64,000 nucleotides of DNA from Microstegium vimineum. Lineage: Eukaryota; Streptophyta; Magnoliopsida; Poales; Poaceae. The notes under the pieces were generated by a model that was not told where the DNA came from, did no database searches, and saw only the letters and a program-made list of their open reading frames with translations. The position numbers and the translations under genes were made by a program. Every line of letters starts with the position of its first letter. Within the stretch, counting starts at the first letter, position 1. This document shows positions 30,151 through 42,800 of the stretch, in pieces. The stretch covers positions 23,871,364-23,935,363 of the forward strand of contig CM039137.1 in NCBI GenBank assembly GCA_022036555.1. The letters are read 5' to 3'.

Positions 30151-33100
30151 ATGGACAACACTCAGAATCAACCACTACCACCTGGTGTTGGAACATGGCC
30201 GCAGGCACCTCCCAATCACCCACCACAATGGCATGCTGAACCCCAGTCTTATCATCCACAATTTGACACTAGATCTGACAATGCTAGTGCCAATAGTAGT
30301 GGTAGTGCAGCAACCATTGAGTCAGCTGTCCAAGAGGCTGTTCTTCATGCGCAGGTATTCATAGATCTCCCAGATTATGTTCTCAGAGCTGCAGTTATGC
30401 TTCTGTTTAATTGATCTCTGGCAGTTGTTTATGATAACTAGGACATTGAGACCCAGCAAGTCATACAGAATCAAAGGTGTGTTTTGCCCCATTTCATTCT
30501 GTACTAGTTATTAGCAGCTGCTTGATGTTGCTGTTGTATATTTTTCAATTAGATATGCAAACACAACAAGTGAACCTGCAACATATGGGGAGGACTTACT
30601 TTCTAACCGCCGTGACCCTAGTGCATTGAAGGTGATTCATCTTGTTCGCGAGTCTTTTTCTTCATGTGTTTTTCTGTATGTATTTCATTAGTTTACTCAT
30701 TTTTTTTTGTCTTGGTTTCTTAGGACCACTTACTAAAGATGACGGCTGATCATCGTGCAGAGATGGCAAGCAAAAGGGGAAGCCACTTCATCCTAACAAT
30801 GGTCATTGTCTTTCCATGATAATGCTGCATTTACCTATTTCTAGTTAGTTCCTCCATTTTCAGCTGCCCACTTGTAGAGTGTATAAGCAACTATGAACTA
30901 TGATGATCTTCATTTTGTATCTGTACTTAGCATTAGTCATAGAGATTTGTAATTCGGTCTCATGACCTATGTATATTTCTGCTGACTGTAGTTATTTTAG
31001 TTATCATTTAATATTTTTTTCTTGTGTTACACAGTCCGTAGCTATGAAGTTGCTGTTTACTTGCTAGTTTTTTTAAGTACATAACGGGGTATCTCATTCC
31101 CAAACCTGATGATTGAACATGCTTACAGGCAACTATGAAATTGGCAATGGCTATGGTGTACCAGGAGGTGGTGCTTATTATGCTGCAAACTTGCCAAGTT
31201 TTCAAATGAGTATGTCACATCTCTAAATTTCTTGCTGCTTCCAGTATTATAAATAAGGGCTAACTACTGTCATTTTTATTCAGATAAACCTAGAGATGAA
31301 ACTGATAAAGCAAAATGTGCAAACGATCTCCCTGATTTTTTGAAGCAGAGGTTAAGGGCAAGGGGAATTCTCAAAGATGAGATAGCAAATAAGAACAACA
31401 CGAGTACACAGACTGTAAGTTACCAATTTCTTTGGAAACTAAGGTGGAAACCAAGTACTGGTAGTTGGGAGAACCTTGATCTAGCACCAGCACAATCTTA
31501 TTATTCAGCAGTAGGCAAGTATCATTACACTGCAGGTGTGTCTGAGCACCTGAGTCAGGTCTTTGGTCTTAGTTCGCAGGTGTAGTCTTTGTTTGTTCTG
31601 TGGTTCTGTTATTTACAAACTTCTGTATTTCCATGGATTAAAATGGGGTTATCCCTGGTTCGAAAAGAAAAGAAAAAATGACACATGGGCATGGAAAAGA
31701 TATCATCTAGCATATATGAACTAATGAAAACTGTATGGTTGATTAAAGGTGCACTTACCTACATAAATCCAAAAGAACAGTGGGAAATTTGATGATACTG
31801 AAAAATGTTAGCAAATATGTCTTTTGTATTTATCATTAGCTTGCACACATGACAAACTTGATGTTCAATTGATATTTTATCCAGCAAATTTTTTGTGTTA
31901 ATTAGCATGTCATTCATTTCATGCTACCGAATTACAGGTGGATTCTCAAGAAAGCCAGAACAAATCTGCACAAGAGTTGCCTCCTGGTTGGGTGAGTTTG
32001 TGCCCATGTACTTTCTTTCTTTTTTGGTTATTTTTCTGCTTTGTCACGTGGTTAGCTGTTGAAGTTTTTAGCTAGTAGCCATTATATGTTTTCTTGGCCA
32101 GTTCACAATGCACCAGTACAAGGGGTACCATCAACTGATAACAAATTTGTATTTGTTTTCACTGTGGTTTATAGGATAAGAGGATGATAATTACTACCTT
32201 TGTCCAATTATAGGATGCATGCATCCATCCCTTTTTATGGATTTGACTATGAGTATACACTGAAATAATTAGATCTGCCACATGGCAATGATATTAATAG
32301 ATTTGTCACAAAACTTACTTCCACTTCATTATCTTTTGTGAACATATAATTTGAAAAAATAATGTTCATGGTGTGTGTGCTGGAGATTGTTTTCATGTCC
32401 AAAAGGATAGGTAACAGAGAAGGGAGGTAGTATAGCTGCACAAGAGCTGGCTATTCTGCACTAAGGCTGACTTGTTTGGATTCAGGTTGAAGCAAAGGAC
32501 CCGACAACTGGTGTACCTTACTTCTACAATCAAAGCACCGGAGTGAGTCGATGGGATCGCCCTGGCAGTGTTGTGAATACCATGCGGCATCAAGTTTCTC
32601 CTTCTCCATCCTTGCCAGAGAACTGGGAGGAGGCAATCGACACAGCAACAGGTAGAAGAGCCAAAAATTCTAGTTTATCTCAGACTTGGCCCATATACAT
32701 TAGCCCTGAACTTTCAAAGGTTCTAAAGAAATGTCCAGACTCCAGATGCAAGACCAGAAACTGGCCAGACATTAAGCTATAAATCAAAGCTGAGTTGGAC
32801 AAGCCATCCTTTAGAACATTTAATAAAATTACATGAGACCTTTTCATGACCTTTTGTTACCTTTTTTAATTGCTTGCTGATAGTGTGCGTGTGTGGTATT
32901 ACCACCCTCAGTCTAATGTGTCATGTGCATTATTTTAGGCCACAAATACTATTATAACACGAAGACACATACCACACAGTGGGAACCTCCTACTTCTGTG
33001 GACACCAGTGTTGCACCTTCAGCTTCCACCAACACTGCAGTTGAGCCAGTCGCTCAAACTGCAGATATTTGGAATTCTCAAATGCAGAGATGTTTGGGCT

Positions 33101-34860
33101 GTGGCGGATGGGGAGTTGGTCTTGTCCAGCCTTGGGGATATTGCAATCACTGCACAAGGTAATCTGTTTAATCTCACCCATTTAAGTCGATCAAATGTTT
33201 TACTCTGAAGCTTGATTTATAATTTATTAATTGTATCTATAGTCACATAAAACTGGGTCGAAAGCATGGACCCTCGACTTGGGAATGTCGTCCCCAACCT
33301 GGGTACATGGGTTCATAAAAGCAGGGTCATCTTTGACCCCACTGTATAAAAACCTCTCACAAGTAGCATACTACGTTTCGTGACTTCGTTGACCCAGGAA
33401 CTTTGTGACTATGATTTTATCTATCTCGATTCTTGTATAGATGACATGATTTTGTATACAAGTATACTTTTGAGTGGATCTCTGTGATCTAGGGCCTGTT
33501 TGCTTTTCGGCCACAGGACGCCACACAAGTTGTGGCGAGCCAAAACAGACGCCACAACTGTGGCAGGATTTTATACTGGAGAAAGCTGTGGCTGCTTCAG
33601 CTGTGTAACAAACCAAACAACAGCTTTTGAGGGTGTGGTGTGCTGCATGTTAGTCGTGGCAGACAATGGCTGGGAGTTAAACAACCCCCTAACCCACATT
33701 CATGATTTTGTCATTGACCGATGTACTGCCAATATGGCACCAGATCTAATCTTGAATATTGTCTTTATTATGTTATGATTTATGAACCATTGGTAACACC
33801 AAATGCAAATGTACAAATGTCAAACATTGAGAAACATAGCTAAACTGTTTGCTGGTAAATACTCATGACAGGGTTCAAAATCTTCCTTTTCAACAATATC
33901 CATCTTACACAAATAATACGATGCACGCCAGTGGTAACAATGCTCCCAAAACTCTGGGGAATGTTTCAGCTAAGGACAGGTATAATAATACTAGCATTTT
34001 GGTTCGCTGCATGGCTGTGCTTCTTCCATGTGCTCTATGATCTGCTTTATGTCTGGCCTCAGCTACTTGAGCAGAGAAGTGTTATTTGTTTCCTTTACAT
34101 GCAGATCAAGCTCAAAACCACCCTTAGGGAAACCAAACAGAAAAGATCACCGCAAAAGAAATCGCCCCGAGGACGATGAGCTTGACCCAATGGACCCGAG
34201 TTCTTACTCAGATGCTCCACGTGGTGGCTGGTACATGACATCTCTCTTCCTTCTCATTGATTATCCAGTTGACTTTCACAAGCTTTCATGGTATTTGGCG
34301 TTAATGTATTCTTATTTTAGCTTTGTGCAACCAAGAAAGTATGCATAATAAATTATGTGCCCCTGTATTAATGGCACTGCACTCTTGTTTTTGCAGGGTT
34401 GTTGGTTTGAAGGGTGTTCAACCACGAGCAGCGGATACTACTGCAGCTGTATGTTCTTTGATTTGCAAGATTTATTTTGCATTCGCCTAGTCTGTATTGG
34501 ATATCAAGAACTTTGTATCCTGTCATGAAGTTGTATTTTCTCTCTGTAATTCGTATGGATATGTTATGGGGGGACTAAGGATTATGCCGAGGTCACTTAG
34601 CCACTAATAATGGAATTTCCATACAAACATGAAATATAGTATTATATATCCAGACACCAATTTCTGATTGTTTTATACTCGGAATAATGAGGCCTCATTT
34701 TTTTTTTCAGGGACCTTTGTTCCAACAAAGACCATATCCCTCACCAGGTGCTGTCTTGAGAAAAAATGCAGAGGTAGCAACCCATGGCAAGAAACGTGGT
34801 GGTATGGCTCCGATATCAAAAAGAGGAGATGGCAGCGACGGACTTGGGGAGGCAGATTAG
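30151..34860 (+). CDS. PQBP1: Polyglutamine-binding protein 1 (PQBP1) homologue, two WW domains
   Basis: Thirteen coding exons have GT-AG borders: 30,151-30,354; 30,442-30,476; 30,553-30,631; 30,724-30,801; 31,129-31,209; 31,284-31,414; 31,938-31,991; 32,486-32,651; 32,939-33,158; 33,872-33,979; 34,105-34,230; 34,397-34,448; 34,711-34,860. The protein has a Pro/Gln-rich N-terminus, a first WW domain (LPPGWVEAKD...GVSRWDRP) and a second (LPENWEEAID...THTTQWEPP). A CX2C-X13-CX2C segment follows. The C-terminus has DPMDPSSYSDAPRGGW and [23 protein letters not shown], the PQBP1 tail that binds U5-15kD/TXNL4A in animals. Known relatives act in nuclear pre-mRNA splicing and transcription. One base is missing in exon 4 of the coding set (GGGG at 30,776-30,779). 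As written the frame stops at 31,207; with one G more it gives 494 residues. Confidence 0.9.
32194..32430. mobile_element. Stowaway MITE in a PQBP1 intron
   Basis: The ends CTACCTTTGTCC and GGGAGGTAG are inverted and resemble the Stowaway CTCCCTCCGT terminus. TA lies on both sides (32,192-32,193 and 32,431-32,432). Confidence 0.7.
33490..33692. mobile_element. MITE in a PQBP1 intron
   Basis: AGGGCCTGTTTGCTTTT at the left and AAACAACCCCCTAACC at the right are inverted-repeat-like ends, with internal GCCACAA/TTGTGGC palindromes. The family is not assigned. Confidence 0.5.
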
Positions 34861-35185
34861 TCTTCTGGTGAACTGAAATGTTGTGCAATCAAAATATCAT
34901 TGGTGGTTGTCTCAGGAGCTGCTAAACCATTGTTGCACGCCTGAAGAAAATCAGAAAATGTTTGGCTGCTAGATATGAAACGAGGAAACTCACTACAGTT
35001 CACAAGGTTTTGCAGCTAGATCAAAGCTATAGTGTACTCGCTGGGCCTAGAGGCTGGAGCGATGTGAGCTCGTGGCTTCCTGATGGCGGTGACATATGAC
35101 ATTCACTGTGCCCTTGGTGTAAATTTTATATTAACATGTAATTTATAGTTGGCAAGAGAGTGATTTCAATGTAAGAATTCACTTT
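34861..35185 (+). other. 3' UTR of the PQBP1-type gene
   Basis: Non-coding sequence after the stop. Possible polyadenylation signals lie near 35,130 (TTATATTAACATGTAATTTATAG). The end is not determined. Confidence 0.4.
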
Positions 35186-35290
35186 TGTGCGAGTGATGAA
35201 TCATTCTAGCGATGCATGTAGCCAGTAAAAGTTTTGAAAAGAGAAAAATGTTGTACCATACCTGATAAGTTTAAGCGAACAAAGCGTCTA

Positions 35291-35568
35291 CTCTCTTTGT
35301 TCCAAATGAAATTGTAGTTAGTTTTATATTGTTCTAAGTTGAACCTTATAAATTTTGAATGTATAAAAAATTTATAACATCAAACTATATTTATTAGATA
35401 CTATCTTTGTCCTGAAAAGGATACAATTATGGTATGTGTGCTAGTTAAAATGCTTCATGTTTGACCAAGTTTTTGTTGTATCTAAATTTATTTAATAAAT
35501 TTGGTTAAACTTTAGATATTTTGACTTTCAAAAATTCTTGAATGGTTTATAATTTAGGATCGATGGAG
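35291..35568. mobile_element. Stowaway MITE, intergenic
   Basis: It begins CTCTCTTTGTTCCAAATG and ends GGATCGATGGAG, inverted and close to the Stowaway CTCCCTCCGTTCC end. TA flanks both sides (35,289-35,290; 35,569-35,570). The interior is AT-rich. Confidence 0.75.
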
Positions 35569-35570
35569 TA

Positions 35571-36590
35571 CTTTATTTAGACTGAATGAGTGTCACACAT
35601 CAATGTCATGTGTTAATATTGGGCTTGTTTGGCCGAACTGGTTTTCTTTGGTTGAATAGTATTTTGTGAGCCTGCTATGTCACATCTATTGTCTCCCGCC
35701 TAGTATTCATGTTCGGCTAAACTGATTTTATTTGTTTAAATAATGTTATGTGAGACAATAAACTACAACAAATCAGATATGTTATCTTCTACTGTTGAGC
35801 CACCACCACTATTGGTTCTCTCTTCTCTCAAAACCATCTTCTTTAACTTGTCTCATTTCCCCTGTAACCTTAGAGCCCTAACTTTGGTAACTATAAGAAC
35901 TATGTCGGTCAAGTTAGTTCATGTCTGACTATTTTTTTATTAAATAGTATTGGTATTTATGTCTCTAAATAACTAAATAACTTTATTATGAAATATGTTC
36001 TATAACTAATTTAATGATACTAATTTCATATCACGAATGTTAATATTTTTTTATATAAATTTAGTTAAAGTTTAAATTGTTTGACTTCTCAAAAAGCGAG
36101 AATTACATTCTTTTGAAAACGGAGGTAGAACATTACACTAGCGCTTTTTTAAAAAAAAAATCAGGTGGCCAATTAATACATTATAAAAAAAAATCAAATA
36201 TCATGTTGTTGCATTGCTATTGGCATCCAATTTATAATATCACTAATAATTTTGACTTTAGAATCTTAAAAAAATGACTTTATTGTTGAATGTTTGACTT
36301 TTAGGCTTTAAGAGAAAATTTGCACAAATATTCAATAATGCCACACACTATAGCAATTTTGATGACAGAATCTAGGGATATTTTCCCACTTTTTGCTTAA
36401 CTAAATATATACTCCGTAAATATCATCAGTGAGGCTGTGAACATTTAAATCAAACTATTAAATTATTTTGAAACAGAGTTAATACACGGTTTAAATATTT
36501 CGTGCAGGTATCGAGGAGTGAAAGATAAAGAGATGTGCTAACTTCCATGGCAAAACTGAACAAATTTCAGTAAAACGACGGAAAAGAGAA
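35571..36590. other. AT-rich intergenic region before AP-4 epsilon
   Basis: No gene is seen. It contains remnants of Tc1/mariner-like and other MITEs (e.g. TTTGGTTAAACTTTAGATATTTTGAC near 35,500 and a TACTCCGTA at 36,410) and poly-A tracts. A purine-rich run (36,575-36,618) lies just ahead of the AP-4 epsilon 5' UTR. Confidence 0.45.
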
Positions 36591-36806
36591 AAAAAAAGAA
36601 AAGGAAAAAAAAGAAGGCCCTCCCTTCCGTCGCTAATCCCGATCCCGATCTCCAAGCAAACCCACCTCCCCGGCTGACCCCCACTCGCCGATCCAGATCT
36701 CCTCCACCTCTCCACTCCCCCACTCCAACCGGACGCCTCCGCCGTCGCCGGCGGTGGGTTGAGCCACACGCGCGCGCCGCCGAGGAACCCGGAGCGGGCG
36801 TCAGCA

Positions 36807-39800
36807 ATGGAGCAGCTGCGGACGATCGGGCGGGAGCTAGCGATGGGGTCGCAGGGCGGGTGGGGGCAGTCCAAGGAATTCCTCGACCTCGTCAAGTCCA
36901 TCGGCGAGGCGCGCTCCAAGGCGGAGGAGGACCGCATCATCGCGCGTGAGCTCGAGCACCTCAAGCGCCGCCTCGCCGACCCCGATGTGCCACGCCGCAA
37001 GATGAAGGAGCTCCTCCTCCGCCTCGTCTACGCCGAGATGCTCGGCCACGACGCCTCCTTCGGCCACATCCACGCCGTCAAGATGACCCACGACGAGTCG
37101 CTCCCTCTCAAGCGGACCGGCTACCTCGCCGTCGCGCTCTTCCTCGACGAGCGCCACGACCTCGTCATCCTCGTGGTCAACACCATCCAGAAGGACCTCA
37201 GGTCGGACAACTACCTCGTCGTCTGCGCAGCGCTCACAGCAGCGTGCCGCCTCATCGGTGAGGAGGCCATCCCCGCCGTGCTGCCCCAGGTCGTTGAGTT
37301 GCTAGCGCACCCCAAGGAGGCTGTGAGGAAGAAGGCAGTCATGGCGCTACACCGGTTCCACCAGCGATCCCCGTCCTCTGTCTCCCACCTTGTCTCCAAC
37401 TTCCGCAAGGTCCGCACTTTTCCCTTCATTTTTTGGTGCTAATTTCATGTTTTTATATAACTGACCGAAACTGACATTGAATAGCTCATAATGATCATGC
37501 ATAAGCTACAAAGATACCCTACATCCAATTCTGTTCAAAGATGAATGCTAGTACTCATTTAGAAATGACCATTTTCACATGCCTTGATGTTTAGTATGTC
37601 ACTCTAGATATCACAGATTGCAATTTGGACCAAATATGCAAGGACTTCCAAAGATGGATTTTTTTGCATGTGCAGTACATTTTTACTTACGCTATTAAAT
37701 TCTTGCAAGATAGAATAGCTTTTCTGATCTTAATCTCTGCATGGAGCAGTGAGGTTCTTAATATTGTTGGCTCTTCCTGTGCAGAGGCTCTGTGATAATG
37801 ATCCAGGGGTGATGGGTGCAACTTTATGCCCCCTCTATGACCTGATTTTGGAGGAACCAAATTCGTACAAGGATCTGGTTGTTAGTTTTGTTAACATCCT
37901 CAAACAAGTTGCAGAGAGGAGGCTTCCGACTTCCTATGATTATCACCAAATGCCTGCACCATTTATCCAGGTACGTGAGCTAAATTAAACATTAAACATA
38001 TGGCCCTGTTTAGTTCCTCCATTTTGCAAAATCTTTTTGCGTTTTGGGCTACTTTTTTGCAAAATGGAACTAAACAGGGATACCAAATTTTGCAAAAAGT
38101 AGCCCCCCCAAAATATTTTGCATTTGACACCCAACACACCAAAAACCAAAATATTTTGCATCGTTGCGCGTGCTAGACCTCTCTTTCCCCCACGTTTTAC
38201 AAAATATTTCACTGTATCTAAACAGGTATGCAAAAAGTTTTTGCGTTTTGCATTTTGGGCGTAAAATGTTTTGTCACCATGCCATTTCCCTTAGATTTTG
38301 TTTCTGTCATTTGCAGATAAAACTATTGAAGATACTTGCTGTGCTTGGTAGTGGTGATAAACAAGCAAGTGGGCATATGTACACTGTATTGGGTGACATA
38401 TTTAGGAAGGGTGACACTGCGAGCAACATTGGCAATGCTATACTGTATGAATGCATATGCTGCATTTCATCCATTTTTCCAAACCCTAAGACGCTAGAGG
38501 CTGCAGCTGAAACAACATCAAAGTTTCTGAAGGTTTGCACATGATCTTTACTATGGGAAAAAAATAAATGGCATGTTGTGATCTTTGGAGGCTAACCAAC
38601 TTTATCATCCCTTTCGTTGATTGCAGAGTGATAGTCATAATCTTAAGTACATGGGCATTGATGCTCTTGGCCGGCTAATAAAAATAAATCCAGATATTGC
38701 AGAGGAGCACCAGCTGGCTGTCATTGATTGCTTAGAGGTGAGGGATGTGCCATTTGAAGCACTAAAAATGTATGACAAACATTGATTCTGTGATATGTTA
38801 CTGCCATCCATAGCGTTCATCCATGTATGTATCATGTTCCTCAAAGCAAGAGAATAAGACAGCCATTTTATTGTAGTCATGTTCTAGTTTCAGAAATTAA
38901 CACAAGGAATGCTTTATTTTTTTTCCAGTTTATTATGTCCTACCTTAGTATACATATTTCTTTGTATCAGTGTTTTAGCATTTCTTGTTACTGTGTTTTG
39001 TCAGTACCACTCTCGATTTCTCACTCACTGTGTAATCTTGTGAACAGGACCCGGATGACACTTTGAAGCGCAAGACCTTTGAGCTTCTTTATAAGATGAC
39101 AAAGTCAACAAATGTTGAAGTGATTGTTGATAGGATGATTGAGTACATGATCAACATAACTGATCATCATTACAAGACAGAAATTGCATCGCGTTGTGTT
39201 GAACTTGCAGAGCAATTTGCGCCTAGTAATCAGTGGTTCATCCAGGTAATTACATGAGTACTGGCATAAATATTGTCAAGCATCTTTTATTACTTCTTGA
39301 GAGCTGAAAGTTTTCTTCATCTATTTTCTTACAGACCATGAACAAAGTCTTTGAGCATGCTGGAGATCTTGTCAACATCAGAGTGGCACACAATTTGATG
39401 CGGCTAATTGCTGAAGGCTTTGGAGAGGAGGATGAAGGTGCTGACAGTCAGCTAAGATCATCGGCTGTATGTACTCTCAGCGAAACTTTAATCGTAGCCA
39501 CTTTCTTAATGTCAGACATGATTACTTTGGATAAATACACCTTCAATTGTATTTTTTATTCCCCAGTTGGTTAATTTCTCTTGAAATTTTGAAAACAAAA
39601 GATTTACCTCGATTTAGCTTGATAAATTCACTCTAGTTGACCAATGACCGTACGGAGATAGGCTGAATTGGGAAACTTATGTAAAGCTGGTCCAAAGTGA
39701 ATAGAAATTTCCAATCTTTCATGATTCAATTCATGCTATATGGTTTAACTTTATTCTAGAGTATGCAAACAATGTTTTTTATAGCCATAATTGACACTCT

Positions 39801-42800
39801 TTTTTTCCATGTCTTCTCTGTTTGATCTGCCAGTGCCAATAACAATCTTTTTAGTACTAAAGAAAACACTTCTTTTGTGCTTAAACAGGTAGATTCCTAT
39901 CTTCGCATTGTCGGAGAGCCAAAGCTTCCTTCTTCGTTCCTGCAGGTAGTTATTTTTCTTGTCCTTTCTATTCCAAATTATATTTTTGGGATATTTTATG
40001 TTGATTCATTTTGTGTTCAGATTATATGCTGGGTTTTGGGGAATATGGAATAGCAGATGGAAAATATTCTGCTTCTTATATTATTGGGAAGTTGTGTGAT
40101 GTGGCAGAGGCCCACCTCACTGATGACACTGTCAAGGTATGCCTTTTGTTGTGTAGCTCATGGTTCACTGATCACTGACCTCGGCCTCCTTATATCTTGC
40201 ATGCTCTATGCTGACATATGACAATAGGTTCTAGTTAAGGTACTCTGCCATTCAGTTCTTGGGTTGTTAAAAAACTTGAGTTTGGTTTGATAATCTGAAA
40301 TTGTCCCTGGAGATTTTTTTCTGGTTAAGCATCTCCACCAGACCTCTTATATTACATCTCCTATAAGTTGTTTGAGGAGAGTATCTTAAAATCAATTTAG
40401 GATATAAGAGAGTACTGTTATAGAAGATTACCTAAAACTAGTCTCATATATTTCTTTAGGGATAGGGGAGGGGGTGTTGTCTCCTTTATTTAGAAGAAAG
40501 CGTTCTTCTTTTATGGGATCTCTTAAAAATTATAGGTATAGGAGATGAGATAGGATATCTGGTGGAGATGCTCCCTTTTTCTGCAATTAGAAGAGTACAC
40601 AGTACAGCACATGACACATTGTTGGATACTCGGAAACTTGGTATGGAGTTCAATCTATTGATCAACTATTTAGTGGGACTGTGGACTTCGGTATCGACAA
40701 TGCCAAGTTGAAACTCTGTGCCCAAATTTAACATATAAGTGGTTCAAAAAAGGATGCAACTGTAGAATATTGTTAAGTCAAAGTATCTCAAGTTTGACAA
40801 AATTTATATAAGTAACATTATATTCATCATGAAATATATTTTCATAATATACCTATTTGAAGTCATGTATGCTGATACTGTTTTCTATAAACTTAGTGAA
40901 ACTTGAGATAGTTTTCTAACCAGACCTAGAATTGCAATTTTGTTTTGGACCAAGGCAGTATATGTTTTTTTTTCCTACATACAAACATATTTTGATGTAC
41001 CGACCACATTGTATATGATTGAATGTTTTTCCTTCACATGTGAAAAAATCATCTAGTGTCTTTATACCAGAGAAGTGGAAAGGATACTGGCTATTACTGA
41101 TTATGTTTTTCTGGAAGTTTATGCTCTGTTGTTGATATGTCTTTTTGTATGCCATTATTAACGTACATTGTTATTGTTTATTTGATTTTGCTTATTTAAG
41201 GCGTATGCAATCTCAGCAATTCTGAAGATATTTGCGTTTGAAATCGCTCTTGGAAGGAAGATTGATTTGCTGCCTGAGGTAAATGAGCATCTGCGACTTT
41301 CTTTTTGCATAATCTGATTTCGGTAACTATCCGTATCAATTTAATATATCAGCTTTAGTCTGTTTCAAGCCACACTGTTTCATTACATGTCTATTCACAT
41401 TCACAGAAAGAGCATCGTGTTTCTCATGAAATTATAAATAAGACTAGCTCTGATCTCATTGACATGCATTTTCTTATTCTAGCCTCCTGTTTGGTTCATT
41501 GCTTTTCTACTATTTTTGAACACATGAATTTCAGTTAAAAACGGGTGGTAATATCAAGCATTGTTGGACGACCAACTATATAAAGCAGTCATGAGTATTC
41601 AGCTCTTTATATATCCTCGGATGCTTGCATCGCATATGATTTCATGACAATCTTTACTATTATCATTATATTCGCTGTCAAGGAACCACGCTATATTTAA
41701 TCTATTACATGATTTACCACTATATGGGATAAAGGAAATTATATATAATTGCATATATATAATGTATGATAGGAATCTTTTTTTTTTCTCAAACAAGTTT
41801 GATAAGAATCACACATGTGTATGATGTAAATATAATTCCCATGCCAAGGAGGCCCTACTGATGAAATCATTAAGAAACTTTCTTCAGGCACAAAAGTAGA
41901 ACTTTTAATTGTGGATTTGGTGGCGTTTTTTAGTTTCCACTTTAAATATCTATAAATATTCTCTCTTCTTGCAGTGTCAAACATTGGTAGATGAATTGTC
42001 AGCTTCACATTCCACAGACTTGCAGCAACGGGCATACGAGCTACAGGCTTTACTTGGCTTGGACAAAAATGCTGTTGAAAGTGTTATGCCTGCAGATGCA
42101 AGCTGTGAAGATATTGAGGTAGTGTTATGTCATCCTTCTAAATGAACCTGATTTTTCTACAATCTAGTTTGCTTTCTTCGAGATGTGAATGTTTGGGCAT
42201 ATGTTTTCTTGTTCTGCCAAGAGCAGTAATTTCATTTTACACACATTTCTCACATGTGTGGTGCAGACCTACATTTCTAAGTGTGACTATAGGCCAGTTT
42301 ACATCATTTAGGGCACTTAAGGGTCCTTTTGATTAGAGAGGTGCCCTGAGCTGTATTTTACGTTATGTGGTTTGAATTGGCTATTGCTAATTCTTTTTTC
42401 AGTTAGGGAAGAGAAACAAAAGGGTAAAGTGCACTGGCAATCCTCAAACTTTTGGGTGGGGGGGTGGGTGGGTGGGTGGGGGTGGGTATCTAGGTCTTAA
42501 GAAGATTTAAATCCCTATACTTGTGATTGTGCCGCTCAAGCTCCAAATGTCATCAATCAACATATGTGTGGCATGCGTGATAGAATTAGGAAGATGATGC
42601 TAGGAATTTAGCATGTAAGGTTCAATCTAATTTTTATTTTCTATTGGCTGCCACATGTGTCCCAACAATGATATGGATAATGATGAAAAAAAACAGGGTG
42701 ACATGAATGTTAAGTAGGCCGTCCACAATCATCACTGACTAGAGGTTTGGAGCTCGAATGAACCAATTAGCTAATGTGGGGACCTAGAACTGCTAATTAT

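Noticed and set aside
31425..31585. An extra exon in the PQBP1 gene (frame continuing past 31,414)
   Set aside because: The GT at 31,415 and the AG before 31,938 join exons in phase 0, and relatives lack the extra stretch; it reads as intron.
36759..36806. An upstream start for AP-4 epsilon at 36,759
   Set aside because: That codon is TTG, and family N-termini start at the MEQLRTIG ATG of 36,807.
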